Positions 52,293 to 62,809 of a DNA stretch of 64,000 nt are shown here, one piece after another. Position 1 is the stretch's first letter; every line of letters begins with the position of its first letter. A program made the position numbers and the translations under genes. The DNA is taken from assembly GCA_963281255.1 (NCBI GenBank), contig OY725500.1:1302001-1366000 (forward strand), in the 5' to 3' direction. The notes below the pieces were generated by a model. That model did no database searches. It saw only the letters and a list, made by a program, of their open reading frames with translations, and had not been told where the DNA came from. This DNA is from Aphrocallistes beatrix (taxonomy: Eukaryota > Porifera > Hexactinellida > Sceptrulophora > Aphrocallistidae).

Positions 52293-52640
52293 GTTGCTAT
52301 GGAAACGTGTTTTGGTCAGTTGGGGTTATATCTTGAAAACCGCGATAGCTAGACATTCAGATGGAATTCCATTTGATAGCAAATAAACTACTTCCTATTA
52401 AGCGATAATACAATTTCTATGTCTAAATTCAATAATTTACGAGTTATTAGACAATTTATCATATTGGTCACATTTGGTAATTTGTTGAATATCTCCTAAA
52501 CCATTGAATTTAGTCGAAATTGTATTATAGCTCAATAGGAAGTAGTCTATTCGCTATCAAAAGGGATTCCTTTTTAATGTCTAGCTATCGCGGTTTTCAA
52601 GATATACCCCCAACTGACCAAAACACGTTTCTATAGCAAC
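52293..52640. repeat. Palindromic foldback element G, copy 2
   Basis: GTTGCTATGGAAACGTGTTT at the left pairs with the complement at the right. Each arm carries the tagctagacatt / aatgtctagctatcgcgg block. The copy at 17794-18122 is its sister. Confidence 0.85.
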
Positions 52641-52649
52641 ACTGGAATG

Positions 52650-53279
52650 CAGTGGCGTACCGTGACCAAATGCCGCCCGGGGCGGGAATTTTAGAATGCC
52701 GCGTTGCCGCCCCTAAGTGTGAATTATTTAAATTATAACTTCGCGATTCACTTTCCTATTTGCTTTATTTTGCTTAACAATATTCTAATAACTCGCTACA
52801 AATGGTTAACAAATAGTTCTTCTCGCTTTCAATGCTGCTCATTATTTGAAATTGCATGATGAAATCTGAATAGTTAATATATTAAAACACGCAAGAAATC
52901 TATAAATGCGACTTAATATTGTCATTTATATCTTACAGTTAATAATATCACTTCTACAAGTATTATGACTATTAGTATGTTATTACAGTAAGGTTGTGGT
53001 TTGTATACTAATATATGTTTTCATTATTTCAGAAATTGAAATCATTACAATTGATTTAGAAGGATTCTTAATTATAGAAGTGCAGTTATCAATTGTTATT
53101 TGTGAATTGGCAATAGTGCAAATTGTCAACAGACAATAAACTTTGATCAATTTAATTCAACACTGGATTTCTACATGCATTAGGAGAATTTAATTTAAAG
53201 TTGTAAATGCAATTTGCCGCCCCCTTGAAGTGCCGCCCGGGGCGGGCCGCCCCCCCCGCCCCCCCACGGTACGCCACTG
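52650..53279. mobile_element. hAT-type element, 630 bp
   Basis: CAGTGGCGTACCGTG and CACGGTACGCCACTG are exact inverted ends, with a perfect 8-bp duplication CTGGAATG (52642-52649 and 53280-53287). Subterminal GCCGCCCGGGGCGGG blocks flank an AT-rich core with no ORF. The empty site is visible at about 18125 (agcaacgctggattgtagc). Confidence 0.92.
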
Positions 53280-53604
53280 CTGGAATGTAGCAACATTCCA
53301 TGAACAAATTCCAAATTTTTCGTATTAATTAACCCATTAACATTCAGTTCTATGCGAAAGATTTTATAATAAAAACACTTAGAAGTGCCCTTAAACGACC
53401 TCTGAAATTCACTAAATTTGACTCAAATATAACCTGTTGCGCGGAGCAAATTCACAATCCGAACGCTGTTTTCGATCATTGGTACAGATATGTACGGATT
53501 AGAGAGGGTGTACTGTATAATTTTATATCTAGCACATCATGGACAAGTAACGTGACTGTATTACACATACAACATAAGTGAAAATTTCACTCTGCAATGA
53601 CGTA

Positions 53605-53761
53605 CAGTGGAATTCGCTTTGTAGCAACTCGAGTTTTGCTCACAAAAAGGCTGCTAATAAGCGAAGTTGCTATTAAGGAAACATAATTAATACAAAATCT
53701 ACACCTGGGACCTGGAAATTGTTTGCTAATAGAGCAATATTGCTAATAAGGGAACTCACTG
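53605..53761. mobile_element. pogo-like MITE, 157 bp
   Basis: Ends CAGTGgaattcgc and gggaactCACTG, flanked by TA at 53603-53604 and 53762-53763. Internal motifs gctaataag/ttgctaat recur. Confidence 0.75.
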
Positions 53762-53977
53762 TAGTTATAAATCTTGCAAACGCTAATGTCTATGCGCATA
53801 TTCGAATAATATATAATAACGTACATCTATAATGTTAGAAAACAGAGAAATAAAATGAGTGTATACCATACTACGTACCTACATGGACAAGAAATGTCTA
53901 GACTTAGAAAACTAAATCCCAACTGAGTTCACAACACTCTATGATGCATGCACAAATCTAAATATGCTAATCCCAAT

Positions 53978-55593
53978 TCAAAAGAGTTGACTACAGTGAT
54001 TGGGATTACAAGATATAACTACAATCCTCCCTTCTGAGTCCATAGTAATACCACGAGGTTGAACAAATTCTCCTTTCTCTCTATCTTTCCCAAATTTGTG
54101 AATTAATTCCCCTCTGTAGGAGAATATGGAAACACAGTGACGCTTCAAATCAGTCACCAAGATATTGAGATTTGAATCCAGAAAGAAACAACACGGATGC
54201 TTCATCTGATGAATATCCTCCTCGCCCCTACTAATCATCTGTCTTGAAAGCTGATGAGATGCATTGTAGATTCTTATACAAGGATTTCCAGCACATACAA
54301 CAACAATCTCCTCAGCTGTCAATTTAACGTCTCTAGCTCCGTAAATATCAGGAAAGAAAGAGTTAAATGTAAGATCTAGATTCAGACACTGGACACGGTC
54401 ATTATCAAATTCACAAATATATATTCTGGACCATTCTGAAGAAACAGTAATACGTCTAGGTTCGTTAAACTCAAGTTTTCCACTCCCTTTCTTTCCAACA
54501 GAACTTAAAAGCTCGCATTCTCGTGAATAAATGTTGAGATTATTTCCATCATATTGAGCAGTGATTCTCAAAGTGGGCCGTAGAGCCCCCCAGGGGCGCT
54601 GAAAGGTTGTTGGGGGGCGCTGGGGGGGCGCTAATTTGTTTTGTTAGCAATACATCTACGATATTTGAACTTCAAAAAATGTGTATTCCAGAATATTGAT
54701 GGTCAATCTTTGAAACGAATTTCAACATTCACTGTAGTTGTTAGAGCTAGAAAGTACAATAATCACACTGCCAATGATTTTCCCGTGACTAATTAATACA
54801 ATAACTACACTGTTGATGGCTTACGGATCATGAGTAAGGGGAGGGGGCAGTGTCTACAGTAAAATCCTGATTAGGGGGCGGTGTGCTAAATTAGTTTGAG
54901 AAACACTGATATTGAGTGACATACACTTTATCTTGAAAAATACAAATTCCGTCTGGACCATTCATTTTTTTACTGAACATAAATAGGAATTCAAAGGACT
55001 TGTTAAACACTTGTACACGGTCATTCCCAAAGTCACAAACGTAAAAATGATCTGTCTTAGTATCAATAGTGATGCTGAGAGGATAGGTAAATACTGCAGG
55101 AGCTGTTGATGCATATTCACTATGCTTCCCGAACACTGCTAACGGGATACCTTTCTTCTTGTAGTCAAGTACCAGCTTAGAACTTTTTTCCTCAACTTTA
55201 CCTCGTATTGTGCCCAGTGTATTCAATTGATTTTCGAAATCGTCGTTCCATTCGAGATCAATTCGCTTCTTTTCTTGCGCTTTTTCGAGTAGACTTTAGT
55301 TCAGCAATCTTTTGATCTATTAGAGCAATACTCTGTAGAAGAACTTCGCTGGATTTATTCCCTTTCAAAGTATTCTCCAACTGTTCTTTGGAAAGAGATA
55401 GTTGCTTCATTTCATCAGCTATTCCTTGACCACGAAATGTATCTTCCAACTCCTGCACTACAGCTAACAGAGCTGCTTCTCTCTCTTGAAGCAGATAATG
55501 AGTTCTAGAGAACTTATCTCGTATCTGTCGACATGCTCTATCGAACTGTGACAGTGTGTCATGTTCCTCACTTCCTGAATCAGCACTAGCCAT
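53978..55593 (-). pseudogene. Coiled-coil/NHL gene, copy 4 (MITE-split)
   Basis: Three open blocks correspond to successive parts of copy 1. These are 55593-55258 (coiled coil, start MASADSGSEEH), 55226-54891 (first NHL blades) and 54571-53978 (remaining blades to the stop). The break between the second and third is a 350-bp hAT MITE (54559-54908). The first break near 55290 is a small deletion in the coiled coil: ttcgagtagacttt where copy 3 reads ttcgagtgaaatcttt. The final block otherwise keeps a good NHL sequence, suggesting recent loss. Confidence 0.85.
54559..54908. mobile_element. hAT-type MITE in the NHL coding region
   Basis: Starts CAGTGATTCTCAAAGTGGGC and ends TTAGTTTGAGAAACACTG. 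It is flanked by a perfect 8-bp duplication ATATTGAG (54551-54558 and 54909-54916). NHL copies 1 and 3 give the uninterrupted sequence (tttagattgagtgacatac in copy 3). Confidence 0.93.
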
Positions 55594-55783
55594 GACAATC
55601 TGTATTAGGAGATATAAGTTTAATTTCAACTGTGCAATGAAATACAAGCACTTTATTTAATCCCGATTCAATTGGATATTTTATACTAATCTACCGAGAA
55701 TAGAAAAAGTCAACCTGATATCTACAATCCTTACTATCCTTACTAAAATCTTGGCCGATTTACACTTTGATCAATAACATATA

Positions 55784-56210
55784 CCGTATTGCTTCGAATA
55801 AGCGCCCGGGCGCTTATTTATTTCGTGCACCCTTTAGACCCGGCGCTTATTCAAACCGGCGCTTATTCAAGCCCCGGCGCTTATTTTTTTCATTCGCTAT
55901 TTTGACCCGGCGCTCTTTTTTTTGTTTACTACATTGACTGGCACTTTTATTTTTGCCACAACTGAGAATGTTAGTTCTATTAAAAAAGGATAATGTAATG
56001 TTTCAAAAAGCACTTGTATCTATGCCACTACTGAGAATACTAGTTTGATATGATTTTCAGAGAACTAAAATGCCCCGGCGTCCGACGCTTATTCGAGCCC
56101 CGGCGCTTATTCAAGCCCCGGCGCTTATTTATTTCGCTCACCCTTTAGACCCGGCGCTTATTCAAACCGGCGCTTATTCAAGCCCCCGGCGCTTATTCAG
56201 GGAAATACGG
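55784..56210. mobile_element. MITE with GGCGCTTATTC array
   Basis: Ends TA-CCGTATTGCTTCGAATAAG and GCTTATTCAGGGAAATACGG-TA are inverted. Both sides carry serial GGCGCTTATTCAA(A/G)CC units: about four at the left and five or six at the right. A tcattcgctattttgacccg linker and an AT-rich core lie between. No ORF beyond the repeat. Confidence 0.8.
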
Positions 56211-56369
56211 TACACTGAGTTCGAATTTTCTAAAATAAACACTCGAAATATCAATTCAGAAAAATAACGAAATGCGATTTTAGTCTGGTGATCTAATAAT
56301 TCTTCAAAAAGTTGAGACAATCGTAACACAGAAGTGTTAGTGAAGAAGGTGACTACACTAGTGAGTATA

Positions 56370-57801
56370 TCACACTAAATACTTCTTTTGGAAAACATAT
56401 ATTGTTCTGGTGCTTGGATAGCGAACGCACATTGATTCCGTACTTTGATGAACGGTGCCTGGTACACACCATTCCACTAGCTCTATACTGACGGATCAGA
56501 ATACGTATGCTGCAGAATGTACCAGAGCGTCCAATACCCGCGCTACAGTGTGCTATGATTGGAGAGCCAAGAGGAGAGAGGAATTGAGAATCGGATAAAG
56601 GCTTCGACACCAGTTTTGATCGTTCCTCCAACACACAGTCCATCAGATGGAGCACCTCGTCTCCATTCTCAGGAACTCGGTAGTCAGACCATGCGATGTA
56701 CTGGGAGTGAGTGACGTCACGAGACTCCTCGCTATCTGCACTCTTGATTGAGAAGCGACGGATCTAAAAGATACAACAGAATAAGATTGTAAAACTAAGC
56801 GAAAATCTATGGGATTTCTCAAATCCATGGACATTTCCTTAATAAATTGGCAAGTATGATGAGGACCAGGACATTATACAGCCTTCGAGAGATATGCTCC
56901 TAATCTCAAACCCCTAAATTTTCATACGCCTAAATCGATAAATTACATTAAAAATATAGGGAAAATTGGGGAATATTCTAAATTTTCACGCTCCTAAACA
57001 CTTTCGGGCTTAAAATCATACGCCTAAAGGAGCGTCTCGCGCTCCTAGATAATTCCTTGATGAGGACTATTAGTAGAACTCACTACAAAACTTCAAAATG
57101 GCGTCTCGTCAATCGCAGTCACTACAACTCCATCGAACTTGGTCTTCCCTGCTATCTCGGATCAATACTGCACACACTTCAACCTGCTACCTCAGTGCAC
57201 AGTGTCACCATCACGATAGTCAGCACCTTCTTCTCCCACAGCATTCGCCAGAAGTCAGACGCCGTGTTAGAGATAGGTCCCTGACACATGATGTGTTCGG
57301 TGCGTTGTAAGAGTTGATGTGGTTAGCATTGATGTAGTCGTGGGGATCTGAATCACTCTATACAATTTGTGAAGAAGCAGTTGATAAAAGGGAGTGTTCA
57401 TTGCAAGCACTAGCACAGATAAGAAAATAATGGTGAATACATACTAAATGAGCTCTAGTTGCTCGGTTATATGTATACTAAAGTGAAGTCTAATGCAATC
57501 AGTGTCACAGTAATCGTAAGCGTGATTACTGCATGCTTGCCCTATACTTCTTTATACTAACGTCCTTCAACAGTACTGTCGGAAATGGAACCAAGTGAAT
57601 CCGCCTCTGGGACTCTATCTGATACCTCTCCATGTGCATGTAGCGTGCCCCAGTAACCACGGGTTCTGACTACCTATACCGATAGACATGGATTACTCGA
57701 GTTCTCGAAGAATCCTGGTCGCTAATATTGTATTTTACCCTCGAGCCTTTCGACAACTACAAGTAGAAATGGGACCTTGAAGAATGACAATTCATTTGAA
57801 C
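56370..57801 (-). pseudogene. Protein tyrosine phosphatase domain, decayed
   Basis: Landmarks of one classical PTP domain follow in correct minus-strand order, but in changing frames. They are DPHDYINANHI (about 57345-57315), CQGPISNTASDFWRMLWEKK (57290-57200), then KCVQY and GKTKFDGVVVT (about 57175-57100). After a gap come an acceptor-like ...tatcttttag at 56767, YIAWSDYRVPEN (WPD loop with Pro to Ser) and HCSAGIGRSGTF (intact Cys-Arg signature, about 56540). In a shifted frame AFAIQAPEQYMF (Q loop) ends the domain near 56400. Frameshifts and in-frame stops mean no continuous enzyme. The interval 57050-56770 could be an intron or an insertion with taggagcgtgaaaattta-type repeats. Confidence 0.72.
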
Positions 57802-57869
57802 CTGTGGAAAATAAAAAGCAGTTCTTATTAAACTTCTGGATTTTAATAATCTTCTGTGCTGTATCTTAC
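57802..57869 (-). other. Short GT-AG intron, 68 bp
   Basis: Minus-strand donor CAG|GTAAGATAC and acceptor TTTTCCACAG|GTTC with a pyrimidine-rich run before it. It is the clearest intron in the window and suggests that this genome uses short introns. Confidence 0.65.
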
Positions 57870-59002
57870 CTGAGGTTGGTATGCTGAAGTAGTAGTAGGA
57901 GCCACATACGCACTGCCAGCAGTGTGTGGATGGTGAGATGTGTGCTGGGCAAGGTTGAGTCAAATCAATTTGATTTGAAAAAAACTTCATTTTTTGATTT
58001 GATTTGATTGAGTTGGTTAATAAAAATGATTGAGTTGATTGATCTGAATGTTGTCATTGAATAAAATAGAATGATCTGATTGATCTGAAATTTCATTCAA
58101 ATTAATTGAATTGAATTGAATTGAATTGAATTGAATTGAATTGAATTGAATTGAATTGAATTGATTTGAATTGAATTGATTTGAATTGATTTGAATTGAA
58201 TTGAATTGATTTGATTTGAATTGATTATAATTGATTCGAGTTATCTGAATTGATTTTTATTTGAATGACCGTATATACTCGAATAGTTGCCGGCCCTCGA
58301 ACCATCCCCCTCCAAAAAGAGGGTTCTAAATTTCTTGGTTCACTCTTGCGGTTATATTTATCGAAAGCTCTCTTACATATGTATTGTGAAACATTTATTT
58401 TTCTTCAGGGGCAAATGCAAAATTGGGCTAAAAATTATCTACGGTATCTGAATTGAATTAAATGATCTGAATTGAATTGAATTGAATTGAATTGAATTGA
58501 ATTGAATTGAATTGATTTGAATTGAATTGAGTTGAACTGATTGATTTGAATTGAATTGAATTGAATTGATTTGAATTGATTGATTTGAATTTAATTGAAT
58601 GATTAAAATGAATGAGCTGAACGATTTGAATAAGCACAAATGATTGAATTGATTGATCTGGTGTGTTTTATGTAAATGATCAGATGCAATATTACAAAAA
58701 AATAATTCAAATCATTGAGTTTGACACAACCTTGGTGCTGGGGAGAATAGGCGCTGTGTGAGGCTACAGGTGGCGCCGCCTGCTGTGCATTGTGAACAGG
58801 TGGTGGAGCGGCTGGGTTGTAAGCGGAGGGGTCAGCTCCTGGGGGCGTATAGGCGCCGGGAGGGGAGTGCGAGGGGAGGAGGGAGGAGCTGCGGGGTGGT
58901 TGGATGGAGGCGGGGTTCCTGTCCGTAACCGTGAGTTGGATTATAACTGGGAAGAGCTCCGTGTCTACTTGGATGCTGGTTGTGATGGCCGGAGTACGAC
59001 AT
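57870..59002 (-). pseudogene. Pro/Tyr-rich N-terminal exon, split by a MITE
   Basis: An ATG at 59002 opens MSYSGHHNQHPSRHGALPSY. After a 1-bp frame change, PPGAYTPPGADPSAYNPAAP and AQQAAPPVASHSAYSPQH follow to 58743. The reading resumes beyond the MITE (57949) with HPHTAGSAYVAPTTTSAYQP and ends at a consensus donor, CAG|GTAAGA. It lies directly upstream of the PTP segment on the same strand and is linked to it by a short intron, so it is probably the N-terminal part of that gene. A Pro-rich stretch before a PTP domain recalls HD-PTP, but no Bro1 domain is visible. Confidence 0.55.
57950..58734. mobile_element. hAT-type MITE filled with TTGAA pentamers
   Basis: Ends CAAGGTTGAGTCAAA and TTTGACACAACCTTG are flanked by a perfect 8-bp duplication GTGCTGGG (57942-57949 and 58735-58742). 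The interior has two long arrays of TTGAA/TTGAT units (about 58100-58260 and 58440-58590), interrupted by 58262-58440 of non-repetitive sequence. It interrupts the Pro-rich exon. Confidence 0.92.
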
Positions 59003-59921
59003 AAAGGAGAACTAATTTGAAGACAAATTTTTAAAAATAACTAAAATCAGGGCCACCGAGAAAATTAAAAAGACCCAGCACGTATCGATGGGCTCCATCA
59101 AACGCATAGATAATTTTGGATATTAAAGTCATATTGAATGTTTACAAACAGAAATGCTACGTATATAAATCACTCGATTTGGCTAAAAACTCCCTAGATT
59201 CAGTGTAATATACCGGGATCTCAGGATGATTGGAACTATGCTTGACTTCGTGAGGGTTTCGCCTGAGAATTAGCGCGAATAGCAAATCCGCGAACACCGA
59301 GACCAAAGGAAACCAGGGTTAAACTAAAATGTGATGAAAACTGTGAATAATTGACAGATTTTCTCCCGAACCGCAAACTTGGCGCAAAATATTTTCATAA
59401 TTTCTACACAAAACCACAAGACACATATAAAGCACAGTTCTAGGTCTTAGATTTGAAAAATCTTAAAATCATTGAAAATATTCGTATTACAATCTCTAAA
59501 GACAATAATAACTAAGTATAAGAAACTGAGACATTCATAAGTTAAGTGTGCCTCCTTTATTCATTGAAGCGCGCTTAACGCACTTGTTTACCTGCGTATC
59601 TTGTCATTCATAAATTGATTTTTAACAAGGATGTTTATTATGCAATTTTTGATTAATCGAATGAGATCTCAATGATTTCAAATTCCAAATTTAGAAAGCT
59701 CTAAAATCAATATTTCCAGATGTATTAGGATATATTTTGATATTTCGTTTCCTACGACTCACTTAATGGAGCTGCACTATCAGTCTGTCGACTGACATTT
59801 TTCTATTGCTATAGATTATAGGAAAATTAACGTATGTACATGAGTTGTTACTGCAAGAGACAAATCAGTTGTCTGTAAGTACAAGTAATCTGAAATTTTC
59901 ATATAATGCGCTATGTGTATG
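59003..59921. other. Intergenic, nothing recognised
   Basis: AT-rich sequence. No domain, repeat family or strong ORF seen; no Bro1-like exon was found upstream of the phosphatase relic. Confidence 0.45.
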
Positions 59922-60343
59922 CAGGGCCGGCGACAGAATTTACGGGCCCCCTAGTAAGATTTCTGGCCGGGCCCCTCCATCTCCCTAGCTCTCTTTGACA
60001 AGAATTTAATTTTTGTAATACCTGTGACCTTAGACAAAAAATAAATTGCAACTAGAAACTTATCCCAAATTTATTAATGACAGAATCCTTTGTTTGCTAA
60101 GTGTGATATTGATCATAGCAATTATTCTATTAATGAAAACTGAAACAAAGGAATTCATATTGTGATACAAGCTTATATGTACATACAAGACACAATTACA
60201 ATGGACATCTTAAATCCTAAAGAAACTATTACATGCCGACCTGGGGCCCCTATTTACCCCGGGCCCCCCATTTACCACGGGCCCCCTATTTACCACGGGC
60301 CCCCCGGTTTTACCCCAAGCTACCCCCCCCTGTCGCCGGCCTG
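59922..60343. mobile_element. hAT-type MITE with GGGCCCC repeats
   Basis: Starts CAGGGCCGGCGACAG and ends CTGTCGCCGGCCTG. It is flanked by a perfect 8-bp duplication TGTGTATG (59914-59921 and 60344-60351). Near the right end, tttaccacgggcccccc units are repeated four times; the left end has single ggccccctag-type units. Confidence 0.9.
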
Positions 60344-60835
60344 TGTGTATGTATGTTTTGTGATATTCCATCACTTAGATTTTTTATAAGCGCATATTTA
60401 TATTTTAATTAACACCTTCACTTCAGTGTTAATAAATTTCAACGGTTTAAAATAGTATATCATTCTTTAAATTTCATTTTGGCACTTTTAGTAGTAATGT
60501 GAATATTTCACAAATTACATATATATTTTCACATCTTTAGCAAAATTGTATTATAAGTTAGAAACGAGATCTCAATGGCTAATATAGGATAATACTGAGG
60601 AATACAGAGATGTAAATCTTTAACTTTAGTAGAATAAACAAAGGGATATAGCTGCAGAAATATGCATAACTAAAATAATTTAGCATATGTAAATTCCAGA
60701 ATCGGAATTGCTAAGGTCAGAATTTAATATGAATGAAATATGAATCGAGAGAGAATTGGCATTGTACAATGAGTGATCCGTTCAACTGTACGAAGGTATC
60801 GATATATCTCAAGAAGCGGTCGGATTGTACGATAG

Positions 60836-62809
60836 TTAGACATGAGTATTCGCTTCAAGAGCGAGTTCCTGACATCGAGTCATAGATATTTCTTCCAGAT
60901 GTTTGTAATCTTCGATTGATCGGGTTAGTCGCTGGGAAAGTTGAGATATTACTCTCAGCGAGTGGTTCTGTTTGTCTTCAGCTTCTCTCGCTCTTAGACT
61001 GAGTTCGTCAATGATCAATCTACTTTCTTTCATAAGCTGCTGGGCTTCCTCTCCTTGATGAATTCGCATCTTGTTCTCACTCTCTAAGTCTAATTTATAA
61101 GATTCGTTAAGCTTTTCTATTGTCTCAGCGGAACTTTTTGCCTGTAACAATTCGTGTTCTAAATTTAAAATTTTATCCTGGCACATTTTATGAGTTTCCT
61201 CACCTTTCACAAATGCAAACTCTTCGTCCAACCTTTTCAAAATTAAGTGTTCATCGTTTCCTTTCATACTTTCTTCTTCTAAACGTTCTGTAGCCAATTT
61301 GTGCTCCAGCTGTTTACACAGAGATTGCATCTCATCGTAGGAATCCCTCAATTGGTTCACCTCTTTGAGCAAAACGTTTTCTTGAGACGGAATTTCCTGC
61401 TCCCGAGACTCTTCCCGTGGTATAGCATTTGTTTGATCAGAGAACCTGGAATCATCTACAGACTCGTGTGTTTTAGTGCGATATAGCTGATCTTGATAAT
61501 ATCTCTGTTTCTGTGACAGTTTAGTTACCTCATTGGACTTGGCCTGCAATACAGATTCATATTCTCTAACTTGTCTGAATAAAACATTTATTTCTGAATT
61601 CTGCTTTTTACAATTCAGTTTATGCTTTTTAATCCGCAAATCTTTCTTGCTATTCTCTTCATTTAACTGCAATAAAGCTTTCTTAAGTTTGCTATTTTTT
61701 TCTTGGATTCCTTCTTTCTCAAACAAACTTTCTTGTAATCTTTTTTCAGAAATGCAAACTCTTTTCATAAGCATTGCGAGTTCTGTTTCAAGTTTCTTCC
61801 TCGTGTCAGAGTTTGCTAGTTCATTCAGCTGGGAGTGGAGGGACGTTATCTCTGTACGTAGTTTGCAGATAGTTTCCTCCCAATCCTGCTTACTTTTTAT
61901 ATATTTATAGAGATGTTGATCTTTTTCTTTCAGTTTGTTCTGTAGGGAGTTGATAGTGTCTTGTTGTTTTTTGTTAGTTTGCATCATTTGTTTGAGAGCA
62001 TTGCCCGCCTTTTCCTTTTCCAAATACATCTGATTAAACCTCTCTCGATATTCTTCACTTTTCAGCTGTTGTTCATCAATTCTATATGGCAACTCACTAA
62101 TTGTGGAGATGCCAGTTTCTCTGTTTGGAGAATCATTGAACGCTGTGCTATCTGACAGTTCTTTTATGTGGTTTAGAATAGCCTCTGTAGCCTTAAGTTG
62201 AACTATTTCTTTCTTCAGCTCAGATATCTCGTTTTCCTTCTCTTGAATGATAAGACTATCTCTCTGGTCTTTGGAACAATATTCAGACCTCAGTTCCTCG
62301 GAGAAACTCCTAATTTCCTCAATCTGAATCAAGTATGTTTCGGTTCTCATATTCAACTGCTCGATGCATTTCATCTTCTCTGCAATATTCGTTTTAGAGG
62401 TCTCAATCTCCAGATCTTTATTCTTCAGAGACTTCATGTTTTCTTCGCGTTCCTTCCCATTCTGTTCATTCGATTCCTTGAAGCGAAGTCTCTCTTGATT
62501 TATCACATCTACCAATTGGTCAATTTCCTCCAGTAATTTCGACTTCTCTTGTAAAGAAGATGAATGATCATTTTTCATTTTCTCCAGCATTTTGTCTGCA
62601 TTACTCAGGTTGCTCCTTGCAAGCTCGAGCTGTATGGAAAGATCAGCCTTTTCAGCAGCTAACACTGTAATTGCTTGATTGAATTCTTCAAGTTGGGAAA
62701 GGAGCATCTGCAAATCAGATTGGGGGTTGTAGGAGTCAGTATCACCCATAGACCCAAGAGATTTTTCATTGTGCTTAGGGGATTTCATTTTACAATCGGT
62801 TGATTCCAT
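60836..62809 (-). CDS. Long coiled-coil protein, 657 aa
   Basis: An uninterrupted frame from the ATG at 62809 (MESTDCKMKSPKHNEKS). Residues 30 to about 640 are almost continuous heptad-rich coiled coil with high Glu/Lys/Gln/Leu content, e.g. LLSQLEEFNQAITVLAAEKA and LLKEVNQLRDSYDEMQSLCK. Short breaks occur near 215-240 and 460-475. No globular domain, signal or membrane segment is present. The shape fits golgin, centrosomal or ciliary scaffold proteins; the family is not identifiable by eye. The 5-prime region above 62810 shows no obvious promoter motif. Confidence 0.85.
   Translation of the reverse strand: MESTDCKMKSPKHNEKSLGSMGDTDSYNPQSDLQMLLSQLEEFNQAITVLAAEKADLSIQLELARSNLSNADKMLEKMKNDHSSSLQEKSKLLEEIDQLVDVINQERLRFKESNEQNGKEREENMKSLKNKDLEIETSKTNIAEKMKCIEQLNMRTETYLIQIEEIRSFSEELRSEYCSKDQRDSLIIQEKENEISELKKEIVQLKATEAILNHIKELSDSTAFNDSPNRETGISTISELPYRIDEQQLKSEEYRERFNQMYLEKEKAGNALKQMMQTNKKQQDTINSLQNKLKEKDQHLYKYIKSKQDWEETICKLRTEITSLHSQLNELANSDTRKKLETELAMLMKRVCISEKRLQESLFEKEGIQEKNSKLKKALLQLNEENSKKDLRIKKHKLNCKKQNSEINVLFRQVREYESVLQAKSNEVTKLSQKQRYYQDQLYRTKTHESVDDSRFSDQTNAIPREESREQEIPSQENVLLKEVNQLRDSYDEMQSLCKQLEHKLATERLEEESMKGNDEHLILKRLDEEFAFVKGEETHKMCQDKILNLEHELLQAKSSAETIEKLNESYKLDLESENKMRIHQGEEAQQLMKESRLIIDELSLRAREAEDKQNHSLRVISQLSQRLTRSIEDYKHLEEISMTRCQELALEANTHV

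Noticed and set aside
58439-58639. Minus-strand Ser/Asn/Gln/Ile-rich ORF
   Set aside because: Translation of the TTGAA pentamer array within the MITE 57950-58734.
56370-59002. HD-PTP (PTPN23) orthologue
   Set aside because: A Pro-rich region before a PTP domain fits, but no Bro1 domain was found upstream and the signature HCSAGIGRSGTF is of the ordinary active type rather than the divergent HD-PTP form.
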